The notes under the pieces were generated by a model that was given only the letters and a program-made list of their open reading frames with translations, was not told where the DNA came from and did no database searches. Shown piece by piece: positions 1-6,234 of a DNA stretch of 6,942 bases. How positions within the stretch are numbered: the first letter of the stretch is position 1; every line of letters starts with the position of its first letter. The stretch covers positions 1-6,942 of the forward strand of contig JAEVZN010000253.1 of NCBI GenBank assembly GCA_023392205.1, written 5' to 3'. The stretch comes from Pseudomonadota bacterium (GTDB lineage: Bacteria; Pseudomonadota; Alphaproteobacteria; Rhizobiales; Xanthobacteraceae). The translations under genes and the position numbers were made by a program.

Positions 1-521
1 TGCTCAGCGGCAGTGTCGGCGATGGAGCGCTCGGGCTTCGTCTGCTGCGAGATGCCGACATGGCGGCGCGGCGCGGCCTGTCCGCGCTGCAGGTGCAATA
101 TCTGATCGGGCGTTACCGGGTACCGCAGCCGCGGGTCGCGCTCGCCGATGCCGTGCGGCATGCGGCGACGGCGGCGATGGATGTGTCGGACGGGCTCGTG
201 GGCGACCTCGCCAAGCTGTGCGCAGTCTCGGGTGTCTCCGCGCGCATCGAAGCAGCGGCTTTGCCGTTGTCGGAAGCGGGGCGCGCGGCGCTTGCCGCCG
301 CCCCGGTACTGCTGGAGCCCATGATCGCCGGCGGCGACGATTACGAGATCCTCTGCACCATCCCGCCGGAACGGGTGCGCGACTTTTGCGACACCGCGAA
401 AGCGGCCGCGATCGCCGTCACGGAGATCGGAGACATCGTGGCCGGCGACACGCCGCCGCACTGGATCGATGCGCAGGGCGCAACGCTTTCCTTCTCGCGG
501 ACCTCGTTCAGCCACTTCTGA
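1..521 (+). CDS. thiL: Thiamine-monophosphate kinase ThiL, C-terminal part (5' end outside window)
   Basis: ThiL phosphorylates thiamine monophosphate with ATP to give thiamine diphosphate, the last step of cofactor synthesis, in the cytoplasm. The reading frame is open from base 3 and gives 172 residues before a TGA at 519-521. The whole protein is usually about 320-330 residues, so roughly the N-terminal half is missing. Visible ThiL/PurM-like signatures are a Ser-Gly-Ser-Val-Gly-Asp-Gly stretch at the very start (family SGTIGD), the Met-Asp-Val-Ser-Asp-Gly-Leu motif at 177-197, and Gly-Gly-Asp-Asp-Tyr-Glu at 330-347 (family GGEDYE, Asp replacing the first Glu). An internal ATG at base 60 is not the true start, because homology runs upstream of it. 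The next gene begins 45 bases after the stop on the same strand. Identification is secure; only the truncation by the window edge is unusual. Confidence 0.95.
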   Translation, partial: LSGSVGDGALGLRLLRDADMAARRGLSALQVQYLIGRYRVPQPRVALADAVRHAATAAMDVSDGLVGDLAKLCAVSGVSARIEAAALPLSEAGRAALAAAPVLLEPMIAGGDDYEILCTIPPERVRDFCDTAKAAAIAVTEIGDIVAGDTPPHWIDAQGATLSFSRTSFSHF

Positions 522-566
522 CCGCGCTTCGAACCGCTATAGTGGTGGCGGGGAGAAACGCAAAAC

Positions 567-1802
567 ATGCATGACCGTACTGCCATGAAGCCCGCGCCGA
601 CCGGCTGGGGTGTCGCCGGATCGACGCGCGAGGCGCAACTGAGGCGGCGTTTTCCGACCATGGAGGATCTGCGCAAGGCGTCGGCGCGCCGTATCCCCTC
701 GCTCGGCTACGAAACCGTCGCGGGTGGGGCAGGGCAGAATCTCGCAGTGCAGCGCAATGCAGCCGCGCTCGATGCCATCGAGATCGTGCCGCGCGTCGGC
801 AACGATCGCGGGCCGGTCGCAACCGATGTGACGTTGTTCGGACGCCATTATGCGGCGCCTATCGGGGTCGCCCCGATGGGTCTGCAGAGTGTGTTCTGGC
901 CGGGCGCAGAGCGGATGCTGGCCCGCGCCGCACAACGGCTGCGCATTCCCTATAATGCCGGCACGGTCAACGGCGTGGCGCTGGAGGAACTGGCGCAGAT
1001 CGCGCCCGATGTGGTCTGGTTCCAGCTCTACCGGCTGGCCAGGGACGACCACAAGGTCGGCCTCGATCTGGTGCGCCGCGCGCAGGCGGCCGGTGTGCAT
1101 GTGCTGGTGGTGACGGTCGACACGCCGGGCCGTGCCAAGCGGCCGGGCGAATTGCGCAACGGGCTCACCTTGCCGTTCCGGCCGACCCTAAAGACCATTC
1201 TGGAGGCGGCCGTGCGGCCGCATTGGCTTCACGCGATGTGGCGCAACGGTCAGCCGAGCTTCCCCTGTCTCGCCCCCTATTGCGGCCCCAATCCGAGCAA
1301 GGCCGATATCGCGTGGTTCGCGCAGCGCGAGGTGGGCGGCGCGCTCACTTTCGAGGAGATCAAGCGCTACCGCGACCTGTGGAAGGGCCCGATGGTGATC
1401 AAGGGCGTGATGCATCCGCAGGATGCCGAGCAGGCGGTGGCAATCGGTCTCGAGGGTGTCCAGGTCTCCAATCATGGCGGCCGCCAGCTGGAAGCCGCCC
1501 CGGCCGTCGCCGACGTGTTGCCGGCGATTGCGCAGGCGGTGGGGTCGAAAGCCACCATCCTGTGCGACGGAGGGGTCCGTTCGGGACTCGACGTGGTACG
1601 GATGATGGCGCTCGGTGCGCATGGGGTGCTGGCCGGCCGCGCCTTTCTCTACGGCGTCGGCGCGATCGGCGAGGGCGGAGCGGATTTCGTGAGCGAGATG
1701 CTGATCGAGGAGATTTCCGTGGCGCTGCGCCAGCTCGGCGCCCCGGATTTCGTTTCCCTGCGGGATTTCACCATCCGGCATCCCGGTGCGTTTCGATTCT
1801 GA
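567..1802 (+). CDS. FMN-dependent alpha-hydroxy acid oxidoreductase (lactate/glycolate oxidase superfamily)
   Basis: This 411-residue cytoplasmic TIM-barrel flavoprotein belongs to the family that oxidises L-2-hydroxy acids (lactate, glycolate, mandelate) to 2-oxo acids. Visible active-site elements are Phe-Gln-Leu-Tyr with Tyr155, Val-Asp-Thr-Pro with Asp185, Arg192, Ile-Lys-Gly with Lys279, and Ser-Asn-His-Gly-Gly-Arg-Gln-Leu at 301-308, with the proton-abstracting His303 and substrate-binding Arg306. FMN-phosphate loops are Asp-Gly-Gly-Val-Arg-Ser-Gly (334-340) and Gly-Arg-Ala-Phe-Leu-Tyr-Gly (357-363). One oddity is in the N-terminal Tyr-Glu-Thr-Val-Ala-Gly-Gly-Ala segment (48-55), where Thr50 sits at the position of the usual substrate-binding Tyr (Tyr24 of glycolate oxidase). 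The ATG at 567 is preferred over the in-frame ATG at 585 because GGGAGA at 551-556 lies 10 bases upstream. No signal peptide or heme domain is present. The substrate and electron acceptor (oxygen or respiratory chain) cannot be decided. Confidence 0.92.
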   Translation: MHDRTAMKPAPTGWGVAGSTREAQLRRRFPTMEDLRKASARRIPSLGYETVAGGAGQNLAVQRNAAALDAIEIVPRVGNDRGPVATDVTLFGRHYAAPIGVAPMGLQSVFWPGAERMLARAAQRLRIPYNAGTVNGVALEELAQIAPDVVWFQLYRLARDDHKVGLDLVRRAQAAGVHVLVVTVDTPGRAKRPGELRNGLTLPFRPTLKTILEAAVRPHWLHAMWRNGQPSFPCLAPYCGPNPSKADIAWFAQREVGGALTFEEIKRYRDLWKGPMVIKGVMHPQDAEQAVAIGLEGVQVSNHGGRQLEAAPAVADVLPAIAQAVGSKATILCDGGVRSGLDVVRMMALGAHGVLAGRAFLYGVGAIGEGGADFVSEMLIEEISVALRQLGAPDFVSLRDFTIRHPGAFRF

Positions 1803-1823
1803 CGCTCAGTGGGGCGTGCAATT

Positions 1824-1851
1824 CTGACCTGCAGGCCCGGCACTGGATAAT
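1824..1851 (+). promoter_or_regulatory. Candidate sigma-70-type promoter for the MFS transporter gene
   Basis: CTGACC at 1824-1829 matches four of six bases of the -35 consensus. GATAAT at 1846-1851 matches five of six bases of the -10 consensus. The spacer is 16 bases. It lies in the AT-richest part of the 96-base gap between the hydroxy acid oxidase stop and the MFS start, and would give a leader of about 40 bases. It was read by eye. Alphaproteobacterial promoters are often weakly conserved, so this is plausible but unproven. Confidence 0.35.
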
Positions 1852-1872
1852 ATTCGGTCCGCCCGATATGTA

Positions 1873-1892
1873 GGTCCGGCCTTGCCGGGACC
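1873..1892 (+). promoter_or_regulatory. Leader hairpin overlapping the MFS ribosome binding region
   Basis: GGTCCGGC at 1873-1880 can pair with GCCGGGACC at 1884-1892, giving an eight-pair stem with one bulged G and a CTT loop. The right arm contains the only purine-rich Shine-Dalgarno-like stretch (around 1886-1890, CGGGA) before the ATG at 1899, so folding would hide it. A second copy of the left-arm core GGTCC at 1856-1860 could compete for the same arm. No T-run follows, so it does not look like an intrinsic terminator. The regulatory role is inference. Confidence 0.4.
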
Positions 1893-1898
1893 CCTGAC

Positions 1899-3116
1899 AT
1901 GTCTGCCGCCGCGGAACCTGCGACCCATCTGATCGACGATGCGCTGGCGCGCCGCAACGCGCTGGTGCTGGCGGTCACGCAGGCCATGGCCGGCGCCAAC
2001 AACACCGTGATGCTGGCGACCGGCGCGATCACCGGCGCCATGCTCGCCCCCGACAAGATCTACGCCACGGTTCCGATCAGCGTCTATGTCATCGGCATGT
2101 GGCTCGGCACGCTGCCGGTCGGCGCTCTGGCCCGCCTTTACGGACGGCGCACCGCCTTTCAGGTCGGGACCGTCTGCGGCGTGATCACCGGCCTCATTGG
2201 CTGCGCGGCGGTGCTGCAAGGCTCGTTCGTGCTTTTCAATGTCGGCGCATTCTTCTGCGGTCTCTACGCGGCTGCGCATCAGGCCTATCGCTTTGCGGCG
2301 GCCGACACGGCAAGCGATGCCTTCCGGCCCAAGGCGATCTCCTGGGTGCTGTTCGGGGGTGTCGCCGCCGCCATTGTCGGGCCGCAGATCGTGATCCTGA
2401 CCAAGGACCTGTGGGCACCGTATCTGTTCGCGGCGACCTATCTTGCGCAGGCGCTGGTGGCGGTGATCGCCGGCCTCACCCTGATGGCGCTCAAGATCCC
2501 GACGCCCCCGCCCGCGACAAAGGCGAATTCCGGACGGCCGCTTGGCGAGATCGTCAGGCAGCCGAAATTCGTCGTCGCGGTGGCTTGCGGCATCGCCAGC
2601 TACGCCATGATGAACATGGTGATGACCTCGGCGCCGCTTGCCATGATCGAGTGCAACCATACCGTCACCGAGGCGGCGCTCGGCCTGCAATGGCATGTGC
2701 TCGGGATGTTCGCACCGAGTTTCTTCACCGGCACATTGATCGCCCGCTATGGCGTGGAGAAAGTGATCGGCGCGGGCTTCCTGATGCTCATTGCGAGCGC
2801 AGCGATCAGCATTGCCGGCATCACGCTATGGCATTTCTGGATCGGCCTGATCCTGCTCGGTGTGGGGTGGAATTTCGGTTTCATCGGCGCCACCGCGCTG
2901 GTCACCCAGACGCATCGCCCGGAAGAGCGCACGCGCGTGCAAAGCTTCAACGACTTTCTCGTGTTCGGATCGATGGCGATCGGTTCCTTCGCCTCCGGCA
3001 AGGTGCTGGCGATGTTCGGCTGGGCGGCGGTGAACCAGATCGTGTTCCCGGTGGTGGCGATTGCCGGCGCGATGCTGATCTGGCTGGTGATGCGCGAGCG
3101 CCCCAAGGCGGCGTGA
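1899..3116 (+). CDS. Major facilitator superfamily (MFS) transporter
   Basis: This is a 405-residue inner-membrane secondary transporter. The hydrophobic profile supports about 12 helices, roughly at 20-48, 56-78, 88-106, 109-128, 147-168, 174-198, 223-245, 262-283, 287-308, 312-335, 352-372 and 376-397. A polar linker rich in Pro, Lys and Arg lies near 200-222 between the two six-helix halves. The helix 2-3 loop carries the MFS motif A remnant Ala-Arg-Leu-Tyr-Gly-Arg-Arg (78-84). The helix 8-9 loop has the weaker equivalent Ala-Arg-Tyr-Gly-Val-Glu-Lys. The loop before helix 11 is charged (Arg-Pro-Glu-Glu-Arg-Thr-Arg, 340-346). The ATG at 1899 has only a weak ribosome binding sequence, which lies inside a predicted hairpin. 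The gene follows the hydroxy acid oxidase by 96 bases and precedes the binding protein by 103. Substrate is unknown; a small organic acid would fit the neighbours, but that is inference. Confidence 0.9.
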   Translation: MSAAAEPATHLIDDALARRNALVLAVTQAMAGANNTVMLATGAITGAMLAPDKIYATVPISVYVIGMWLGTLPVGALARLYGRRTAFQVGTVCGVITGLIGCAAVLQGSFVLFNVGAFFCGLYAAAHQAYRFAAADTASDAFRPKAISWVLFGGVAAAIVGPQIVILTKDLWAPYLFAATYLAQALVAVIAGLTLMALKIPTPPPATKANSGRPLGEIVRQPKFVVAVACGIASYAMMNMVMTSAPLAMIECNHTVTEAALGLQWHVLGMFAPSFFTGTLIARYGVEKVIGAGFLMLIASAAISIAGITLWHFWIGLILLGVGWNFGFIGATALVTQTHRPEERTRVQSFNDFLVFGSMAIGSFASGKVLAMFGWAAVNQIVFPVVAIAGAMLIWLVMRERPKAA

Positions 3117-3119
3117 TCC

Positions 3120-3196
3120 GCAGAGCCTCTGCCTGCGCGGCCATGACCCTTGCCGCGTCGCTATCGCTGCGACATGCTGTATTTCCGGCTGCCGGG
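3120..3196. repeat. Cluster of short inverted repeats between the MFS and binding-protein genes
   Basis: The 103-base gap holds several inverted repeats: GCAGAG/CTCTGC around one base (3120-3132), CGCGGC/GCCGCG with a 10-base loop (3136-3141 and 3152-3157), GTCGC/GCGAC with a 7-base loop (3157-3161 and 3169-3173), and CCGGC/GCCGG around one base (3185-3195). The first begins four bases after the MFS stop. None is followed by a T-run, so an intrinsic terminator is not supported. They may form a processing or attenuation structure, or be chance in GC-rich DNA. No clear promoter was seen in the gap. Confidence 0.3.
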
Positions 3197-3219
3197 CCTT
3201 GTCCTGAGAGAGTGTCGCC

Positions 3220-4200
3220 ATGCGCAGACTTGCGGTTCCGTGTGCTGTCCTGATCGCGTTCGGCTTGAGCTTTTCCTTGCCCGCCGCCGCCCAGACCTAT
3301 CCCACAAAGCCCATCACCCTGATCGTGCCCTACGCCCCCGGAGGCAGTGTGGATGCGGTGGCTCGCGTTGTTGCCGAGCGAATGGGTGCGAAACTCAACG
3401 GCAACATCGTCATCGAGAATGTCGCGGGCGCCGGTGGTGTGATCGGGACCACGCGCGCGGTGCGTGCGGCACCGGACGGCTATACGCTGCTGTTCTCGGT
3501 CGAGAGCACGATCGTTATCGCCAAGCTCGTCTCGCCGTCGCGTGTACAATACGACGCCGCCAAGGATCTGCAGCCGGTCTCCATGGTCGGATCCTCGCCG
3601 CTGATCCTGCTCGGCAAGAATGATCTGCCCGCGAAAGACACCGCAGAACTTATCAAGCTGCTCAGGGATCAGCCCGGCAAATACAATTACGCCACCTCCG
3701 GCGTGGGCACCTCGCTGCATGTGGCTGGCGAGATGATCAACAAGGAGGGCAAGGTGTCGATGGTGCATGTCCCCTACAAGACCGGCGCCCAGATCCCGAC
3801 CGAACTGATGGGCGGCCAGGTCGATCTGGCAGTCCTGCCGCTGGTCATGGCATTGCCGCAGGTGCGCGCCGGCAATATCAGGGCGTTCGGCGTGACGGAG
3901 CCCGAGCGTTCGCCGATTGCTCCGGAAATCCCGAGCCTTGCCGAAACGCCGGATCTGAAGGATGTGAGCCTGACCGTCTGGTTCGGATTGTTCGCGCCCG
4001 CCAAGACAGACCCCGCAATTGTTGCGAAGCTGCATGAAGTGCTTGCGGAGGCACTCAAAGAGAAGCCGGTGGCCGAGAAGCTCAATTCCTTCGGGTTGCG
4101 GGTGGTCGGCAATTCGCCGAAGGAATTCGCGGATTTCCTGGCGGCCGAGACCGAAAAATTCTCGGCTCTGGTCAAGGCCGCCAACATCAAGGCCGAATAG
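3220..4200 (+). CDS. Bug/TctC-family periplasmic solute-binding protein
   Basis: This 326-residue exported protein belongs to the tripartite tricarboxylate transporter receptor (Bug) family. Such proteins capture small ligands, usually carboxylates, in the periplasm. A Sec signal peptide is visible: Arg2-Arg3, a hydrophobic core at about 4-20, and Pro-Ala-Ala-Ala with likely cleavage before Gln25. No lipobox Cys is present. The mature N terminus has the family Tyr-Pro-Thr-Lys-Pro-Ile, then Tyr-Ala-Pro-Gly-Gly-Ser-Val-Asp (38-45) with the ligand-loop Asp45. Further family motifs are Ala-Thr-Ser-Gly-Val-Gly-Thr-Ser (158-165), Val-Pro-Tyr-Lys (184-187) and Gly-Gly-Gln-Val-Asp (198-202). Length is typical. 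The ATG at 3220 is supported by GAGAGAG at 3206-3212. No TctA or TctB membrane subunits are in the window. The deaminase gene starts 6 bases after the stop, which suggests co-transcription. The ligand cannot be predicted from sequence alone. Confidence 0.93.
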   Translation: MRRLAVPCAVLIAFGLSFSLPAAAQTYPTKPITLIVPYAPGGSVDAVARVVAERMGAKLNGNIVIENVAGAGGVIGTTRAVRAAPDGYTLLFSVESTIVIAKLVSPSRVQYDAAKDLQPVSMVGSSPLILLGKNDLPAKDTAELIKLLRDQPGKYNYATSGVGTSLHVAGEMINKEGKVSMVHVPYKTGAQIPTELMGGQVDLAVLPLVMALPQVRAGNIRAFGVTEPERSPIAPEIPSLAETPDLKDVSLTVWFGLFAPAKTDPAIVAKLHEVLAEALKEKPVAEKLNSFGLRVVGNSPKEFADFLAAETEKFSALVKAANIKAE

Positions 4201-4206
4201 CGTTCC

Positions 4207-5973
4207 ATGCGTGAGCCTTTGGCCTTCGCGATCCGCGAGCGCGCCATCAAGGCGGCTCAGGGGCAGGTGCCGTTCGACCTGCTGCTGCGCAATGCACAGA
4301 TTGCCGATGTCGCGACCCTGGAAATCCGGGCTGCCGATATCGGCATTGTCGGACCGTTGATTGCCAGTGTGCATGCGCCCGGCGCCTTTTCGGAAGCAGC
4401 CCACACGCATGACCTATCCGGGCTGATCGTCGCCCCCGGATTCATCGACGGGCATGTGCATGTGGAATCCTCGCACATGCTGCCGCATCGCTATGCCGAA
4501 GTGGTCGTGCCGCAGGGTACGACCGCGATCTTCTGGGACCCGCACGAACTGGCCAACGTCCTCGGTCTCGACGGCATCCGCTACGCCGTGGAATCCTCGC
4601 GGGGCTTGCCCTTGCGCGTGATTGTGCAGGCCTCGTCCTGTGTGCCGGCGGCGCCGGGCCTTGAAATATCCGGCGCCGATTTTACGGCGACGGAGATCGG
4701 GGAATTGCTGGGCTGGCCGGAAATTGCGGGCCTCGCCGAAGTCATGGATATGCGGGCGGTGCTGGAAACGCAGCCGCGCATGATGGGCATCCTCGAAGCG
4801 GCGAATGCATCCGGGAAGATCGTCGAGGGACATGCGCGCGGTCTGACCGGACCGGGGCTCATGGCCTATCTCGATGCCGGAATCACCGCCGATCACGAGA
4901 TCACATCAGGTGCCGATGCACTGGAAAAGCTGCGCGCCGGCTTCACCGTGGAGATCCGTGGATCGCACGATTACCTGCTTCCCGACGTGGTGGCCGCGCT
5001 CAACACGCTGCCTGTCATTCCGGCGAGCCTCACAATATGCACCGACGATGTGTTTCCGGATTATCTGGTCGATCATGGCGGTATCAACGATGTGCTGCGG
5101 AGACTGATCCGTTACGGCCTCGACCCGCTGCAGGCCGTGCGCTGCGCCACCATCAACAATGCAATCCGGCTGCGGCGCGACGATCTCGGACTGGTGGCTG
5201 CGGGACGGCGGGCCGATCTCGCGGTTCTGTCCGATCTCACGACTGTCGCCGTGGCGCGGGTCTATGCCGATGGCCGGCATGTCGCGCAGGACGGGCGGAT
5301 GATTGTGGACATTCCCGCTGTCGCACCGCCGATGCAGAACACGATGAAGGTTGCGGAATTGACGGAAGACGATTTCCGCATCCGCGTGCCGGACGTCGCC
5401 AACGGCCGCGCGGTCCTGCAAACCATCAAGGGCGCGCGCTTCAATTCATGGAGCGAGGTCGAGGTCGAGGTGCGCGACGGGTTTGCGATTGTTCCGGACG
5501 ATCTCAGCGTCATGGCTATCGTACACCGGCACGGCCGCAACGATCCGGCACCGCAACTGGCGATCATCGAAGGGTGGGACCGCTGGGGCGGGGCCTTCGC
5601 GACCTCATACTCGCACGATTCCCATAACCTCATCCTGTACGGCCACGATCCGGCGGAAATGGCGCTCGCCGCCAATACCGTGATCGGGATGCAGGGCGGC
5701 ATTGTTGTGGTGAAGGAGGGCAGGGTGAGGGCGCAGCTGGCCTATCCGGTCGCGGGCATGCTGTCGCCCGACGGGCCGCAGGAGGTTGCGCGCGCGCATG
5801 CCGAGATCGTCAGGGCGGCAGGCGAGATTTGCCGCTGGCAGCCGCCCTACCGGACGTTCAAGGCGCTGAGCGGCCAGTCGCTGGCCTGCAATCCGGGACC
5901 GCATCTGACCGATCTCGGCCTGACCGACGGGACGACGAAGGATATCCGGCCGATATTCATCCGCGCCGGATGA
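4207..5973 (+). CDS. ade: Adenine deaminase (amidohydrolase superfamily, Atu4426-like)
   Basis: The family enzyme hydrolyses adenine to hypoxanthine and ammonia in the cytoplasm, for purine salvage or catabolism. The 588 residues span the small beta domain (about 1-75), a metal-dependent barrel (about 75-345) and the C-terminal adenine deaminase domain (about 385-585). Likely metal and catalytic residues are His83 and His85 of Gly-His-Val-His-Val-Glu-Ser-Ser, the Asp-Pro-His-Glu motif (111-114), Glu178 in Leu-Ala-Glu, His209, His230 and Thr-Asp-Asp (279-281). The C-terminal His-Asp-Ser-His-Asn signature is at 470-474. Compared from memory with E. coli Ade, Gly-His-Ile-Asp has become Gly-Gly-Ile-Asn (291-294), His-Cys-Pro-Gly-Leu is His-Ala-Arg-Gly-Leu, and Arg-Glu-Gly-Ser is Arg-Gly-Ser. 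The Agrobacterium protein Atu4426 shares most of these forms. The ATG at 4207 has only AAGG at 4189-4192 upstream, so coupling to the preceding gene is likely. A related amidohydrolase substrate remains possible. Confidence 0.9.
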   Translation: MREPLAFAIRERAIKAAQGQVPFDLLLRNAQIADVATLEIRAADIGIVGPLIASVHAPGAFSEAAHTHDLSGLIVAPGFIDGHVHVESSHMLPHRYAEVVVPQGTTAIFWDPHELANVLGLDGIRYAVESSRGLPLRVIVQASSCVPAAPGLEISGADFTATEIGELLGWPEIAGLAEVMDMRAVLETQPRMMGILEAANASGKIVEGHARGLTGPGLMAYLDAGITADHEITSGADALEKLRAGFTVEIRGSHDYLLPDVVAALNTLPVIPASLTICTDDVFPDYLVDHGGINDVLRRLIRYGLDPLQAVRCATINNAIRLRRDDLGLVAAGRRADLAVLSDLTTVAVARVYADGRHVAQDGRMIVDIPAVAPPMQNTMKVAELTEDDFRIRVPDVANGRAVLQTIKGARFNSWSEVEVEVRDGFAIVPDDLSVMAIVHRHGRNDPAPQLAIIEGWDRWGGAFATSYSHDSHNLILYGHDPAEMALAANTVIGMQGGIVVVKEGRVRAQLAYPVAGMLSPDGPQEVARAHAEIVRAAGEICRWQPPYRTFKALSGQSLACNPGPHLTDLGLTDGTTKDIRPIFIRAG

Positions 5974-5998
5974 GGGGCGAAATGCCGTGGGCCTTAAG

Positions 5999-6199
5999 TT
6001 ACTGCATCCGACCGAGCACGGCGCGCCCGCGGTCGGTGATCTGCGCGGTCGCATAGATGCCGCGGCCCTTTGGCTTGATTCCGACAAACCCGCTCCAGCA
6101 CAGGGCCTCGCCTTCGGGCGAGTCGCAGACCGCCGAGAGCGGCATCTCGGTGGCGAGAAGGCGTTGCAAGGTCTTGATCTGAAAGCCGCTGAGCTGCAT
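5999..6199 (-). CDS. Small hypothetical protein, possibly winged-helix-like
   Basis: This is a 66-residue basic protein on the minus strand, convergent with the deaminase gene and separated from it by 25 bases. The ATG at 6199 is chosen over a longer reading frame starting at 6304. A GGGA (minus strand of 6208-6211) sits 8 bases upstream of it, and the 35-residue extension looks like low-information GC-rich sequence. The product opens with a predicted helix (Gln-Ile-Lys-Thr-Leu-Gln-Arg-Leu-Leu). It then has a Gly/Lys/Arg-rich, strand-like part (Gly-Ile-Lys-Pro-Lys-Gly-Arg-Gly-Ile-Tyr) and ends with Ile-Thr-Asp-Arg-Gly-Arg-Ala-Val-Leu. That ending resembles the wing and last helix of small winged-helix DNA-binding proteins, but this is a weak resemblance. 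No membrane segment or signal peptide is visible. I do not recognise the family, and function is unknown. Confidence 0.6.
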   Translation of the reverse strand: MQLSGFQIKTLQRLLATEMPLSAVCDSPEGEALCWSGFVGIKPKGRGIYATAQITDRGRAVLGRMQ

Positions 6200-6223
6200 G
6201 GCGCGTGTCCCGTTTGAAGCTGT

Positions 6224-6234
6224 CTGACGGTCAG
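6224..6234. promoter_or_regulatory. Candidate operator palindrome upstream of the small minus-strand gene
   Basis: CTGAC-G-GTCAG is a perfect 5-base inverted repeat around one base, 25 bases upstream of the minus-strand ATG at 6199. Its form resembles half-sites of some TetR-type operators. An 11-base palindrome of this kind is expected several times by chance in 7 kb, so only its position gives it weight. Confidence 0.2.

Noticed and set aside
537..1100. A 187-codon minus-strand frame over the oxidase gene start
   Set aside because: It is antisense to a well-supported flavoenzyme, with no motif of its own.
1806..2696. A 296-codon open frame on the minus strand
   Set aside because: It is antisense to the MFS gene, rich in Arg, His, Gly and Asp, with no motif; a shadow frame.
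3120..3141. Possible intrinsic terminator after the MFS gene
   Set aside because: The inverted repeat is there, but the following bases are GC-rich with no T-run, so an intrinsic terminator is not supported.
3150..3178. Possible promoter for the binding-protein gene (TTGCCG and CATGCT with 17-base spacing)
   Set aside because: Only about half of the consensus positions match, which is no better than chance in this composition.
3241..3246. Cys8 in the binding-protein signal peptide as a lipoprotein site
   Set aside because: The surrounding Ala-Val-Pro-Cys does not fit a lipobox and the Cys lies before the hydrophobic core ends; a normal signal-peptidase site at Ala24 fits better.
2099..3253. 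A 384-codon plus-strand frame overlapping the MFS and binding-protein genes
   Set aside because: It runs in another frame over clear membrane-protein coding sequence, and its product is Arg/Gly/Ala-rich without hydrophobic segments or motifs.
2947..4410. A 487-codon open frame on the minus strand
   Set aside because: It lies antisense to the MFS, binding-protein and deaminase genes, all of which have clear family motifs. Its product has no recognisable domain and the His/Arg/Gly-rich look of a GC-rich antisense shadow.
5987..6217. A 76-codon plus-strand frame after the deaminase
   Set aside because: It is the complement of the small minus-strand gene; no convincing ribosome binding site or motif. 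The minus-strand reading has the better start signal.
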